Part shown: piece by piece, positions 8,517 to 17,338 of the stretch | Position numbering within the stretch: position 1 is the stretch's first letter | Layout: every line of letters begins with the position of its first letter | NCBI RefSeq assembly: GCF_008271695.1 | Contig: NZ_VKKY01000003.1 | Span: forward strand, 1 to 64,000 | DNA: 64,000 nt | Direction of reading: 5' to 3' | Source: Rufibacter hautae | GTDB lineage: Bacteria; Bacteroidota; Bacteroidia; Cytophagales; Hymenobacteraceae | The notes under the pieces: model-generated | Database searches by the model: none | What the model saw: only the letters and a program-made list of their open reading frames with translations | What the model was told of the DNA's origin: nothing | Position numbers and translations under genes: made by a program

Positions 8517-9593
8517 ATGAATTATGATTATCTGGTAATAGGCCACGGTCTGGCCGGCGCGATTTTGACCTGTTTTCTGGAAAAAAGCGGGAAAACGGTT
8601 CTGGTGATAGATGCCCCCAAAGAGAACTCCGCCTCCCGCGTGGCGGCGGGTCTGATCAACCCCGTGGCCGGGAAACGCTTCGCCAAAAGCTGGCAGGTGG
8701 ACGCTTTTCTGCCCGCCGCCGCCGCGTTTTACCAGGAGATGGAAGAACGCTACCAGACAAATCTTTTCTTCCGAAAACCCATCCTGAAACTTTTCTCCAA
8801 CCCCGAGGAGCAGAACAACTGGATGGGCAAAAGCACCGATGCCGCCTGGGACGGCTACATTGAAACCACGCACCTGCAACTCCCGCCCTCTGATTCCGTT
8901 CACCAGGAATTGGGCGGTCTGCTCATCCACCAAGGCGGCTACGTGGCCCTGCGCACCTTCCTGGACGCGCACCAGGCAGACCTGCAGAGCCGGGGTTTGT
9001 ACCGGGCAGAGACCTTTGATTTTTCCCGGCTGGAACTGTTGCCAGAAGGAGTGCGCTACGCCGATGTGCAGGCCCGGAAGATCATCTTCTGCGAGGGTGC
9101 CCAAGGCGCCCAAAACCCGTTTTTCAGCTGGCTGCCGTTTTCCCTGAACAAAGGCGAAATTTTAGACATAAATGTGCCAGATTTTGAAGCATCATATATC
9201 TATAATAAAGCCGTTTACGTTGTGCCTTTAGGACAATATCATTACCGGGTAGGAGCCACCTACAATTGGCGCAACCTGGAGGAGCAGCTTACCCCCGAGG
9301 CAAGGGAAGAACTTTCCGCCAAGGCCGGTGATATCCTCAAAAAACCATTTGCCGTGGAAAAGCAGTATGTTGGGATCAGGCCGGCGGTACGGGACCGGAA
9401 GCCCTTGGTGGGGCAGCACCCAAACCACCCGCAGGTAGGCATTTTCAACGGCATGGGGTCTAAGGGTGTTTTGATGGCGCCTTTGCTGGCTCAGCAGTTT
9501 ATCTCCGCGCTGGAGCACGAAACGCCCTTGTGGCCAGAGGTGAATATTGCCCGGTATTTATCGTTATATTTAGCATCTACGCCAAACACATGA
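8517..9593 (+). CDS. FAD-dependent oxidoreductase, DAO family
   Basis: A 358-residue flavoprotein of the D-amino-acid-oxidase-like family. An N-terminal dinucleotide-binding strand carries GxGxxG (Gly9, Gly11, Gly14) and ends in VLVID. The start at 8517 (MNYDYLVIG) puts this fold at the N-terminus; an earlier in-frame ATG would overlap the divergent MBL gene. The C-terminal part reads VGIRPAVRDRKPLVG then NGMGSKGVLMAPLLA, the usual second FAD-contact region, as in the oxidase domain of MnmC and in glycine/amino-acid oxidases. The substrate is not evident. The last codon overlaps the next gene by 4 bases (ATGA), so the two are probably translated together. No signal peptide, so cytoplasmic. 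Confidence 0.88.
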   Translation: MNYDYLVIGHGLAGAILTCFLEKSGKTVLVIDAPKENSASRVAAGLINPVAGKRFAKSWQVDAFLPAAAAFYQEMEERYQTNLFFRKPILKLFSNPEEQNNWMGKSTDAAWDGYIETTHLQLPPSDSVHQELGGLLIHQGGYVALRTFLDAHQADLQSRGLYRAETFDFSRLELLPEGVRYADVQARKIIFCEGAQGAQNPFFSWLPFSLNKGEILDINVPDFEASYIYNKAVYVVPLGQYHYRVGATYNWRNLEEQLTPEAREELSAKAGDILKKPFAVEKQYVGIRPAVRDRKPLVGQHPNHPQVGIFNGMGSKGVLMAPLLAQQFISALEHETPLWPEVNIARYLSLYLASTPNT

Positions 9594-12500
9594 GTCAAAC
9601 CTCTACCCGCTTCTTACATGTTTGCCGGTTACTAGTGCTGCTCCTAGGCATGGGAGCCCCCGCGTTCACGTATGGTCAGGCCACCGCCCCAGATGACTTC
9701 GGGCAGAACCGCATTCAGTACAAACGTTTCAACTGGCAGTACTACAGCACCCAGAACTTCAACATCTACTTCTCGCAGGACGGCCGCGAACTGGCCCGCC
9801 ACGCCGCCGAGCACGCCGAGAAAGAGCTGAAAAGGATTACCTCGCTCATTGGGTACTATCCTTACTCCAAGATCACCATCATCATGTACAACTCTGTCTC
9901 AGACATGAAGCAGAGCAACATCGGTTTGATTGACGATCCCTACAAAGGCGGCAACGATGCCCTGTTTGTGAAAAGCAAGATTGAGGTGGCCTTTGAAGGC
10001 TCCCAGACCGAGCTGAAGCGCCAGATGACCTACCGCATCTCAGAACTGCTGCTCTCAGACATGATGTACGGCGGTAGCCTGAAAGAAGTCATCCAGAGCA
10101 ATTACCTGTTGCGCCTGCCGGAGTGGTTTGTCTCCGGGGCTGCGTCTTACCTGGCCGAAGGCTGGAGCGTGGAGATGGATGACTACATGCGCGACATGAT
10201 TCAGAAAACGGGCGGAAAACGGCCAGATCCTTTGTTCGCCAAAAACCAGCGCGTAACCGGCCAGGCCATCTGGAACTACATCACCGAGCGCCACGGCACC
10301 GCGGCCATCCAGAACATCCTTAACCTTACCCGCATCACCCGCGACATTGAGGTTGGGGTGGCCAGCAGCCTGAACATGCCTTACAAGCGGTTCACCCGCG
10401 ACTGGTTCGCTTACTACACCCAAATGAACAGCATGGCAGAGACAGAACTGCCGTCTCCCAGCAAAGAGAACAAGCTCAAGAAATCCAACGCCCGTCAATT
10501 CCTGTATTCAGAACCTGCCATCAGCCCTAGTGGGCAGAAACTGGCCTACGTGATCTATGACCGGGGAGCATACAAAGTGTACGTGCGTAGGCTGGGGAGC
10601 AAAGGCCACCGCATGGTGTACCGGGGTGGCTACAAAATGCCCAACCAGGCCGTTGACCGTACGGTGCCGTTGTTGTCTTGGCGGTCAGAGTCGCAGTTGG
10701 GTATTTCAGATGTGCGCCGTGGCAAATTACAGCTGAAGTTGCAGGATGCCGAGAAGCTCTACATTCCGGGCGTAGCAACGGTAAAAAACCTGCTGGGCAA
10801 AAACAACAATGTGCTGCCACTCAATGCCTACAGCCAGGTAGCCGGGGTGGATTTCTCTGAAGACGGACAGTTCATGGTGCTCAGCGCCGTGAAAAACGGG
10901 CAGAGTGATCTCTTCCTGTACCGCAACGGCCGCATTGTGCGCCAACTCACCGATGATATCTATGATGACCTGGACCCGACGTTCCTGCCCGGTACCAGCA
11001 ACCGCATTGTGTTCACCTCTAACCGCTACGCAGACTCGCTGCAGTCCAGCAGAGGCAAGTTCGCGTCAGTGGCCAATAACTATGACATTTACCTCTTCGA
11101 CCCCAACAACACGCAAAGCCGCTTCTGGCAACTGACCTACACGCCGTCTAACGAAGTGATGCCCATCGGGCTTTCCGAGGAGGAGATCATGTACCTGGGC
11201 GAAGAAACCGGTATCCGGTCGCTTTATCGGCACAACATCAAGACCGGGGTGATTGAGCGGGTTTCCAATTTCCGGCAGAACATCAAAACCTATGACTATA
11301 ATGTGAGGACCGGTAACCTCACGTTTGTGGCCAATGACCGAGCCCGGGAATTCCTGTATCATTATCCTAATTCAGCCCTGACGGCGGTAGCGCAGCAGAG
11401 TTTTAAAACCAAGCGCCAGGAAACCCTGGAAGGCCATTTGCAGCGCCGTATTCAGCAGGAAAATGCCCGTGTGGCCGCTGCCTTAGCTGCCAAAGCCGCC
11501 GCTGATTCACTCGCGGCACAACGGGCTGCCCAAATCGCGGCTGGGGTGATTGACACCACCGTGGTGGATTCTGCTGCTATCCAGGCCAAGCCTCCGGTAA
11601 AATCCAAGCCCAGAACCATCATGGCCATGAATACGCCAGATTCTCTGGTGTTGAATTACCCAAGGCCCTATGACCTGCGCTTCGGGGTGAACAACCTCAT
11701 TACATCCATCCACGCCGATCCTTTGCTGGGCTTCGGGTTTGTGATGGAGGTGGGCATGGCCGATCTGTTTGAGGACTACCGCATCAGGGGTGGGGTCTTC
11801 GCCCTCACAGACCTGCAGACGACCAACTTCTACGCCGAGTATTCCAACCTGAAGAACCGCTATGACTACCGGATCGGTTACCAGAAACAGAGCGTGTACC
11901 AAGCCTCCGGGGCCTTTGTCCGCCGCCTGGGCAAACACGAGATCCTTCCGGCCCTGAGTTACCCGTTGACCAACGCCCTCAGCGTGAAAGTGCTGCCGCG
12001 CTACTCCAATATCCGGTACACCATCATTGAGAACTTCTCTGAGCCAGACGTAGTGATGGATTTTGTGGGGATAGGCGGGGAACTGGTCTTTGATAATTCC
12101 GTGGTGACCGGCATGAATATGCGCGAGGGAACCCGCATGAAAGTGGGCATCACCCGCATGTACGGCATTGGCGAAAGCCAGAACGGCTTCGGGAAGTTCT
12201 ATGTTGATTTCCGGCACTACCAGAAACTGCACAAGGAGTTTATCTGGGCCAACCGGTTAAGCTACGGTCACTCTTTCGGGCCTGCGCCTAAGAAATACGT
12301 GATGGGCGGGGTTGACAACTGGATCAACGCCTCTGAAGACAGCGCCATCGCGAATGTTTTTGACAATACCTTTACGCCGGCCGATTACTTCTACCTTGAT
12401 TTTGCCATGCCGATGCGTGGGTTCAACTACTATGCCCGCAATGGAACCCGCTACGTACTCTGGAATTCAGAACTGCGGTTGCCCATCTTCCAGTATCTGT

Positions 12501-12805
12501 TTGAAGGGCCCATCAACTCGGGCTTCTTCCGGAACCTGCAGATGGTTGGTTTCTTTGACGCCGGAACCGCCTATAGCCGCGGCAACCCGTTCAGCGAGGA
12601 TAACTCAGTGAATACCCAACCAGTGCCAAGGCCGCCGTTTGAAGTGATTGTGCGCAACTTCCGGAATCCGTTTATGTACGGTTACGGTTTCGGGGCGCGT
12701 ACTACCTTGCTGGGCGTCTACGGCCGGTTTGACATGGCCTGGGGTGAGCGAAACCTGCGCCGCGAAGGGCCTAAGTTCTACTTCTCCATGGGCTATGATT
12801 TCTAA
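9590..12805 (+). CDS. Outer-membrane protein: MA-like region, TolB-like propeller, Omp85-like barrel
   Basis: A 1071-residue exported protein. The start at 9590 overlaps the previous stop and opens a signal peptide ending at AFTYGQ (about residue 30). Residues about 45-270 resemble a peptidase-MA-like domain (FNIYFSQDG, then LPEWFVSGAASYLAEGWS), but the expected HExxH is replaced by a RISELLLSDMM stretch, so it is probably inactive. Residues about 310-600 hold PD40/WD40-like propeller blades (EPAISPSGQKLAYV, VDFSEDGQFMVLS, DPTFLPGTSNRIVFTSN). An Ala-rich helical linker follows (about 620-690). The last ~350 residues look like a BamA/D15-type barrel, with an RGF motif at 943-945 and a terminal Phe. 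A role in outer-membrane assembly or transport is inference. Confidence 0.75.
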   Translation: MSQTSTRFLHVCRLLVLLLGMGAPAFTYGQATAPDDFGQNRIQYKRFNWQYYSTQNFNIYFSQDGRELARHAAEHAEKELKRITSLIGYYPYSKITIIMYNSVSDMKQSNIGLIDDPYKGGNDALFVKSKIEVAFEGSQTELKRQMTYRISELLLSDMMYGGSLKEVIQSNYLLRLPEWFVSGAASYLAEGWSVEMDDYMRDMIQKTGGKRPDPLFAKNQRVTGQAIWNYITERHGTAAIQNILNLTRITRDIEVGVASSLNMPYKRFTRDWFAYYTQMNSMAETELPSPSKENKLKKSNARQFLYSEPAISPSGQKLAYVIYDRGAYKVYVRRLGSKGHRMVYRGGYKMPNQAVDRTVPLLSWRSESQLGISDVRRGKLQLKLQDAEKLYIPGVATVKNLLGKNNNVLPLNAYSQVAGVDFSEDGQFMVLSAVKNGQSDLFLYRNGRIVRQLTDDIYDDLDPTFLPGTSNRIVFTSNRYADSLQSSRGKFASVANNYDIYLFDPNNTQSRFWQLTYTPSNEVMPIGLSEEEIMYLGEETGIRSLYRHNIKTGVIERVSNFRQNIKTYDYNVRTGNLTFVANDRAREFLYHYPNSALTAVAQQSFKTKRQETLEGHLQRRIQQENARVAAALAAKAAADSLAAQRAAQIAAGVIDTTVVDSAAIQAKPPVKSKPRTIMAMNTPDSLVLNYPRPYDLRFGVNNLITSIHADPLLGFGFVMEVGMADLFEDYRIRGGVFALTDLQTTNFYAEYSNLKNRYDYRIGYQKQSVYQASGAFVRRLGKHEILPALSYPLTNALSVKVLPRYSNIRYTIIENFSEPDVVMDFVGIGGELVFDNSVVTGMNMREGTRMKVGITRMYGIGESQNGFGKFYVDFRHYQKLHKEFIWANRLSYGHSFGPAPKKYVMGGVDNWINASEDSAIANVFDNTFTPADYFYLDFAMPMRGFNYYARNGTRYVLWNSELRLPIFQYLFEGPINSGFFRNLQMVGFFDAGTAYSRGNPFSEDNSVNTQPVPRPPFEVIVRNFRNPFMYGYGFGARTTLLGVYGRFDMAWGERNLRREGPKFYFSMGYDF

Positions 12806-12826
12806 AAATCGGCGAAGCCAGCCTTG

Positions 12827-12863
12827 TTTTTAAGCTGATTTCCTGAAAACACCTATAAAACAG
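12827..12863. repeat. Interspersed palindrome copy 2
   Basis: Left arm TTTTTAAGCTG, core ATTTCCTGAAAA, right arm CACCTATAAAACAG. It lies 21 bases after a plus-strand stop and runs into the terminator stem that follows. Confidence 0.7.
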
Positions 12864-12899
12864 AGCGCCTCCTTTTAGCTAAGGAGGCGCTCTGTTTTT
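12857..12899 (+). terminator. Terminator after the barrel protein gene
   Basis: Perfect inverted repeat with 18-base arms (12857-12874 and 12881-12898) around a 6-base loop, ending in TTTTT. It follows the 9590 gene by about 50 bases and is symmetric enough to stop minus-strand transcripts as well. Confidence 0.9.
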
Positions 12900-12960
12900 G
12901 GGGAAGAAGTGAACTGCCCAAGCTGGTTTACCGCCAGAAACTAGTCAAATGGCAAATAAG

Positions 12961-12998
12961 TTTAACGGCCATTTTCTGCAAAACAGGGCTAAAACAGC
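12961..12998. repeat. Interspersed palindrome copy 3
   Basis: Left arm TTTAACGGCCA, core TTTTCTGCAAAA, right arm CAGGGCTAAAACAGC. It is the second copy in the same convergent gap and directly adjoins the purQ terminator. Confidence 0.75.
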
Positions 12999-13026
12999 AA
13001 TGCCTCCCTGCAAGCAGAGAGGCATT
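12999..13026 (-). terminator. Probable terminator of purQ
   Basis: An 8-base stem (AATGCCTC at 12999-13006 with GAGGCATT at 13019-13026) lies just beyond the purQ stop on the minus strand. On that strand it is followed by GCTGTTTTAG, a short T run that belongs to repeat copy 3. Confidence 0.55.
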
Positions 13027-13051
13027 GATTTATATGGGTGAGGCAATATCC

Positions 13052-13744
13052 TTAGGCTTGTACCGCTTGCAGGAGAGATTCAAATAAGAGACGGCCGTCG
13101 GTGTTGTTCAGTTCTGGGTCAATGGCGCGCTCTGGGTGTGGCATCATCCCGAACACGTTCTTGTTCTTGTTGCTCACGCCGGCAATGTTGAGCAGACTGC
13201 CGTTGCAGTTGCAGTACTCATTCACCTCGCCGTTGGCATCGCAGTAGCGGAACATGATCTGGCCGTTGTCTTCCAACTCCTTCAGGGTATCGGCATCGGC
13301 GTGGAACCGGCCTTCGCCGTGGGCAATCGGAATTTTGTAGGCTTTACCTGGTTCTAACAGAGCGGTAGGCAGGGCCTCGTTGTTCTCTGGCGTGATGTAC
13401 ACGTTCTGGCAGATGAACTGCTGGCTGGTATTGCGCAACAGGGCACCGGGCAGCAGACCCGCCTCGGTCAGGATCTGGAAACCATTGCAGATGCCCCACA
13501 CGTACCCGCCGGAGTTGGCGAACTTCACCACTTCCTGCATGATAGGGGAGAAACGGGCAATAGCGCCGGAACGCAGATAATCACCATAGGAGAAACCTCC
13601 TGGCAGCACTATGAAATCACAGTTCTGCAAATCATGGTCTTTGTGCCACAGCCGTACAACTTCCTTTTGGGTAGTGTGTTGCAAGGCATCAATGACATCC
13701 TGGTCGCAGTTGGACCCCGGGAAAACGACAACTCCAAATTTCAT
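13052..13744 (-). CDS. purQ: Phosphoribosylformylglycinamidine synthase subunit PurQ
   Basis: A 230-residue class I glutamine amidotransferase that releases ammonia from glutamine for the FGAM synthase complex with PurL and PurS. The start is the ATG at 13742-13744 (MKFGVVVFPGSNCDQD), the conserved family beginning; the longer frame adds 14 residues of no family character. The nucleophile is Cys86 in VWGICNGFQ, and the His-Glu pair is in MMPHPERA near the C-terminus. The start codon is preceded by TATCTTTA only 4 bases away on the coding strand, which suggests a leaderless mRNA. It is a single gene here, away from purS. Confidence 0.95.
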   Translation of the reverse strand: MKFGVVVFPGSNCDQDVIDALQHTTQKEVVRLWHKDHDLQNCDFIVLPGGFSYGDYLRSGAIARFSPIMQEVVKFANSGGYVWGICNGFQILTEAGLLPGALLRNTSQQFICQNVYITPENNEALPTALLEPGKAYKIPIAHGEGRFHADADTLKELEDNGQIMFRYCDANGEVNEYCNCNGSLLNIAGVSNKNKNVFGMMPHPERAIDPELNNTDGRLLFESLLQAVQA

Positions 13745-13748
13745 GGCG

Positions 13749-13756
13749 TAAAGATA
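13749..13756 (-). promoter_or_regulatory. Putative -7 element at the purQ start
   Basis: The minus strand reads TATCTTTA, one base from the Bacteroidetes -7 consensus TAnnTTTG, ending exactly 4 bases before the purQ ATG. Transcription would begin at or beside the start codon. The -33 TTG is poor, so this is tentative. Confidence 0.45.
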
Positions 13757-13869
13757 AAGAAAATACGTGAGCTTCATAAGTTTCATAGCCTCAGAAACCG
13801 CAGATTGCCAGATAGAGAGAGAATGGTCCTTTTTTCATAAATTTACTTTTCAACATTTACCTACGTATT

Positions 13870-14754
13870 ATGCTTTTATCCATGACCGGGTTTGGGGCTG
13901 CCCACCTAGAGACAGAGGGTTCTATGGTCAGCATTGAGCTGAAATCACTTAACTCAAAATCCCTGGACCTGAGTCTGCGCATCCCGCGGAGCCTGTCAGA
14001 CAAAGAACTGGAAATCAGAAACCTGATTGGCAAGAGCCTGGTGCGCGGCAAAATTAACCTCAGCATTGAGGTGAGCAGAAACAAATCCAACGCTACGCGC
14101 AGCAGAATCAACACCGATCTTCTCAAACAATACTACACCGAGATAGAGCAGGCCGCCCAATCTCTGGGCGCGCAGTCGCCAGACTTGTTCCGGTTGGCCC
14201 TGCACATGCCCGACGTGTTGCAGACCGAGGCCGCCGATGATTCCAGAACCGATGAGATTGCCTGGGAGCAGGTGCTGCCGCTGTTGCAGGAGGCTATTGA
14301 CAAGTTCAACACCTTCCGGGCCGATGAAGGCAAGGCGCTCACCGCCGAGATTATCTCTTACATTGACCGTATCAGAATTCTGCTGGCCGAGGTTGACAAG
14401 CATGACCCTTCACGAGTAGAGAACATCAGGCAGCGCATCCAGGGGCACCTCACAGAAATTAGTTCGTCAGAGTCTTTCAACCAGAACCGCTTTGAGCAGG
14501 AGATGATCTACTACATTGAGAAACTGGACATTGCCGAGGAGAAAGTGCGCCTGGTAAACCACCTGCATTATTTCACTGAAACCGTCTACCTGCCTGAACC
14601 AACCGGCAAGAAGCTGGCGTTCATCTCTCAGGAGATAGGCCGGGAAATCAACACCATCGGGTCCAAAGCCAATGACGCTACCATCCAGCACTTGGTGGTG
14701 GAGATGAAGGAGGAACTGGAGAAGATCAAAGAGCAGCTGAACAACATCCTGTAA
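13870..14754 (+). CDS. yicC: YicC/YloC family endoribonuclease
   Basis: A 294-residue protein matching the YicC family along its length. It opens with LLSMTGFGAA, then the IELKSLNSKSLDLSLRIPR strand and a helical middle. It ends with the conserved FISQEIGREINTIGSKAND segment and a NNIL tail. YicC/YloC proteins are reported as stress-linked endoribonucleases; the cellular targets in Bacteroidetes are not known to me. Cytoplasmic, no signal peptide. It is divergent from purQ with 125 bases between starts and is followed, after one repeat copy, by the M43 protease on the same strand. Confidence 0.92.
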   Translation: MLLSMTGFGAAHLETEGSMVSIELKSLNSKSLDLSLRIPRSLSDKELEIRNLIGKSLVRGKINLSIEVSRNKSNATRSRINTDLLKQYYTEIEQAAQSLGAQSPDLFRLALHMPDVLQTEAADDSRTDEIAWEQVLPLLQEAIDKFNTFRADEGKALTAEIISYIDRIRILLAEVDKHDPSRVENIRQRIQGHLTEISSSESFNQNRFEQEMIYYIEKLDIAEEKVRLVNHLHYFTETVYLPEPTGKKLAFISQEIGREINTIGSKANDATIQHLVVEMKEELEKIKEQLNNIL

Positions 14755-14762
14755 GGGTTCTG

Positions 14763-14803
14763 TTTTACAGCCGTTTTCCGCAAAACCAACCCTAAACGCA
14801 GAA
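14763..14803. repeat. Interspersed palindrome copy 4
   Basis: Left arm TTTTACAGCCG, core TTTTCCGCAAAA, right arm CCAACCCTAAACGCAGAA. It fills most of the 53-base gap between yicC and the M43 protease gene. Confidence 0.75.
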
Positions 14804-14807
14804 TCCC

Positions 14808-16916
14808 ATGCCCCAAAGAGTACTAGCTGTCCTTGTCCTGCTCATTTTGGGCGTAGGCAACGCTATAGGTCAGGTACGCAACTGCGGTACCATGGAGCAT
14901 GTGAAACTGCTGGAGCGGAACAAACCCAACCTGCGGGCGCAGCTGCAACAACAGGCCAAAGCCGCGGGCACCGGGGTGCGGAACGCTTACGAGAAGAATG
15001 TCAGGGGCGGCGTGATTACTATTCCGGTGGTGGTACACGTGGTTTATAATACCGATGCCCAGAACATCTCAGATACCCAGATCAAGACCCAGCTAGCGGT
15101 GCTGAACAAAGATTTCCGGCGGCTGAACTCTGATGCAGACAATACGCCCACCGCGTTCAAAGCCGTGGCCGCCGATGCCGAGATTGAGTTCTGCCTGGCC
15201 CAGCGTACCCCAGACGGCGAACCCACCACCGGCATTACCCGCACCAAAACTAGCACCACCACTTTCAAGGTAAACGATGCCATGAAGTTCACCGCCTCGG
15301 GCGGGAAAGACGCCTGGAACACGAGCCAATACCTAAATATCTGGATTGTGCGGTTTGCCGCTGACCAATCGGTGCTGGGCTACGGCCAGTTCCCTAACTC
15401 GGGCTCACCCACCACCGATGGCGTGGTCATTGACTACCGGTACTTCGGGACCACGGGCACCGTGTCAAAGCCTTTCAACCTGGGCCGGACCACAACCCAT
15501 GAGGTGGGTCACTGGCTTAACCTGTTCCACATCTGGGGCGACGAAGAATGCGGCGATGACCAGATTGCCGACACGCCTACCCAGGAGGAAGAAAACACCG
15601 GTTGCCCTACCTATCCGCACGCCTCCTGCAGCAATACCAGCGACATGTTCATGAATTACATGGACTACACCAACGATGCCTGCATGAACCTGTTCACCGC
15701 CGGTCAGAAAAGCGTGATGCAGCAGGCGTTGTCTGCCTACCGGCCGGGTATTCTTAGTTCAGCGGGCTGTACCGCGGTGCAGGTACCTGACCTGGACGCA
15801 GCCTTGATAGAAGTGACCTCACCGGGGAAAGTGGTGTGCGCTACTTCGTTCTCGCCCACGGTGGTGCTGCGCAACAAAGGCAACCAACCGCTCACCTCGG
15901 CCCAGATCCAATACGCCGTAGACAATGGTCCAACGCAAACTTATACCTGGACCGGTTCTTTGACTTCGCTCCAGAACGCCACAGTGAATATTCCGACCAT
16001 CACGGTAGCCAAAGGAACGCACACCATCACCTACACCATCACGTCCAGAAACAACGCGGCCACCGATGCTGATGCCGCCAACAATACCATCACCGCGTCT
16101 TTCCAGACGCTGGGCAATGCCCTGCCGCTGCAGGAAAGTTTTGAGAACACCAACTTTGCCCCCACTGGTTGGGCCATCCACAACCCCAACGCCGACCTTA
16201 CCTGGGAACGGACTACCAAGGCTGCCAAGACCGGCACCGCCTCGGCGTACATGCACAACATTGAATACACCGCTAATGGCCTGGTAGATGAATTGGTATT
16301 ACCGCCGCTGGACCTGACTTCGCGCAGCTCTCCTAAAATGACCTTTCAGGTGGCATACTCTCTTTTGTCTGAAACCGGCTTCTCCGATACGCTGGAAGTC
16401 TGGGCCTCCACTGACTGCGGAAGCACTTACCAGCGCATCTACCAGAAGTTTGGCCAGGAATTAACCACTGCTGTGCCCTACTTCGTTGAAAAAGAGTTCA
16501 TCCCCACCGCCTCTCAGTGGCGCTTAGAGACGCTGGACTTGGCCGCTTTTGCCACCTCCAAAACGGTGCTCCTCAAGTTCCGGCACATCACCGATTTTGA
16601 GAACAACCTCTACCTGGACGATGTCAAAGTAGATGGGGTGCCTTTAGGTGCCGAAGAAGAGCGGGCCCAGGCCGCGATCCAGGTAGCGCCAAACCCCACC
16701 GCCGGAGCCGTGTCCATCACCTCGCCGGAAGCTACCATTTCGCGCATTCAGGTGTGCGATGCGGTCGGGAAAGTGATCAAGGACCTCACCTCGCCCAGGC
16801 ACGTGCGCAGCCAACCGGTGCAGCTTTCTCTGCAACATCAGGCCAACGGCATCTACTTCCTCAAACTCCACACCGACAAAGGCCTGGTAGTACGTAGGGT
16901 GATGCTCCTGCAGTAA
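14808..16916 (+). CDS. Secreted M43 metalloprotease with T9SS sorting domain
   Basis: A 702-residue protein with a signal peptide (about 22 residues, ending NAIGQ). Residues about 60-315 form an M43 (pappalysin/cytophagalysin-type) catalytic domain. The zinc motif is HEVGHWLNLFH, with His231, Glu232, His235 and His241, followed by a Met-turn in MNYMDYT and paired cysteines. A CARDB/Ig-like region follows at about 330-415, then a MAM/jelly-roll-like region at about 430-615. The last ~75 residues are a type A sorting domain: VAPNPTAGAVSI, a GKVIKDL strand and final GIYFLKL and VRRVMLLQ strands. It is therefore a probable substrate of the PorU/PorV/SprA machinery encoded nearby. A terminator follows. 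Confidence 0.93.
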   Translation: MPQRVLAVLVLLILGVGNAIGQVRNCGTMEHVKLLERNKPNLRAQLQQQAKAAGTGVRNAYEKNVRGGVITIPVVVHVVYNTDAQNISDTQIKTQLAVLNKDFRRLNSDADNTPTAFKAVAADAEIEFCLAQRTPDGEPTTGITRTKTSTTTFKVNDAMKFTASGGKDAWNTSQYLNIWIVRFAADQSVLGYGQFPNSGSPTTDGVVIDYRYFGTTGTVSKPFNLGRTTTHEVGHWLNLFHIWGDEECGDDQIADTPTQEEENTGCPTYPHASCSNTSDMFMNYMDYTNDACMNLFTAGQKSVMQQALSAYRPGILSSAGCTAVQVPDLDAALIEVTSPGKVVCATSFSPTVVLRNKGNQPLTSAQIQYAVDNGPTQTYTWTGSLTSLQNATVNIPTITVAKGTHTITYTITSRNNAATDADAANNTITASFQTLGNALPLQESFENTNFAPTGWAIHNPNADLTWERTTKAAKTGTASAYMHNIEYTANGLVDELVLPPLDLTSRSSPKMTFQVAYSLLSETGFSDTLEVWASTDCGSTYQRIYQKFGQELTTAVPYFVEKEFIPTASQWRLETLDLAAFATSKTVLLKFRHITDFENNLYLDDVKVDGVPLGAEEERAQAAIQVAPNPTAGAVSITSPEATISRIQVCDAVGKVIKDLTSPRHVRSQPVQLSLQHQANGIYFLKLHTDKGLVVRRVMLLQ

Positions 16917-16937
16917 ACCAGTCAGAAAACATGATAC

Positions 16938-16990
16938 ACACAGAGCCCCGGTGGTTTCCTGATTACAGGAAGTTGCCGGGGCTCTGTGTT
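16938..16990 (+). terminator. Terminator of the M43 protease gene
   Basis: A 14-base stem (16938-16951 with 16976-16989) encloses a smaller TTCCTG/CAGGAA stem, 21 bases after the stop codon. The arms are GC-rich at the inner end and run into ACAC/GTGTT at the base. Confidence 0.8.
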
Positions 16991-17044
16991 TATGAAGTTA
17001 GGTATTGGCAGAGCAAGGGTTTATGACAGGACTGCGGTCAACGT

Positions 17045-17209
17045 GAACCCACCCCTACCCCTCCCAGGAGGGGAATTTCTTAACAGTGCCTGTTTTATAT
17101 TTCGCTCGTTTTGTTTCGATACTCGACTATGGGACGCAGGTTAGATGCATTACCTTTTAGAAATACCAAGAACAAGAATTCCCCTCCTGGGAGGGGTAGG
17201 GGTGGGTTC
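17045..17209. mobile_element. MITE-like inverted-repeat element A
   Basis: Arms of 33 bases (17045-17077 and 17177-17209) are perfect reverse complements around a ~99-base centre of unrelated sequence. Each arm also contains an inner palindrome, CCCCTCC-CAG-GAGGGG. There is no transposase frame inside, so it resembles a non-autonomous element. A degenerate single arm recurs at 37997. Confidence 0.7.
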
Positions 17210-17288
17210 CTGCAGTCAAGTCCAAGTTCCAGATTTAGGCCCATCTCACCAAAAGCTCTCATCTCCACTTATTAACTTAATCAAACCC

Positions 17289-17328
17289 GTTTCCAAGCCG
17301 ATTTTTGAAAAAGGGCCCTAAAATAGAG
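17289..17328. repeat. Interspersed palindrome copy 5
   Basis: Left arm GTTTCCAAGCCG, core ATTTTTGAAAAA, right arm GGGCCCTAAAATAGAG. It lies just beyond the 3' end of the M28 peptidase gene. Confidence 0.65.
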
Positions 17329-17338
17329 AAGAAGATGC

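Larger units (their letters stand above)
16917..17338. other. Convergent gap with terminator, MITE-like element and repeat copy
   Basis: This 422-base gap lies between the 3' ends of two convergent genes. It holds the protease terminator (16938-16990), a 165-base inverted-repeat element (17045-17209) and one interspersed palindrome (17289-17328). I see no credible coding frame or RNA gene. Confidence 0.8.
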
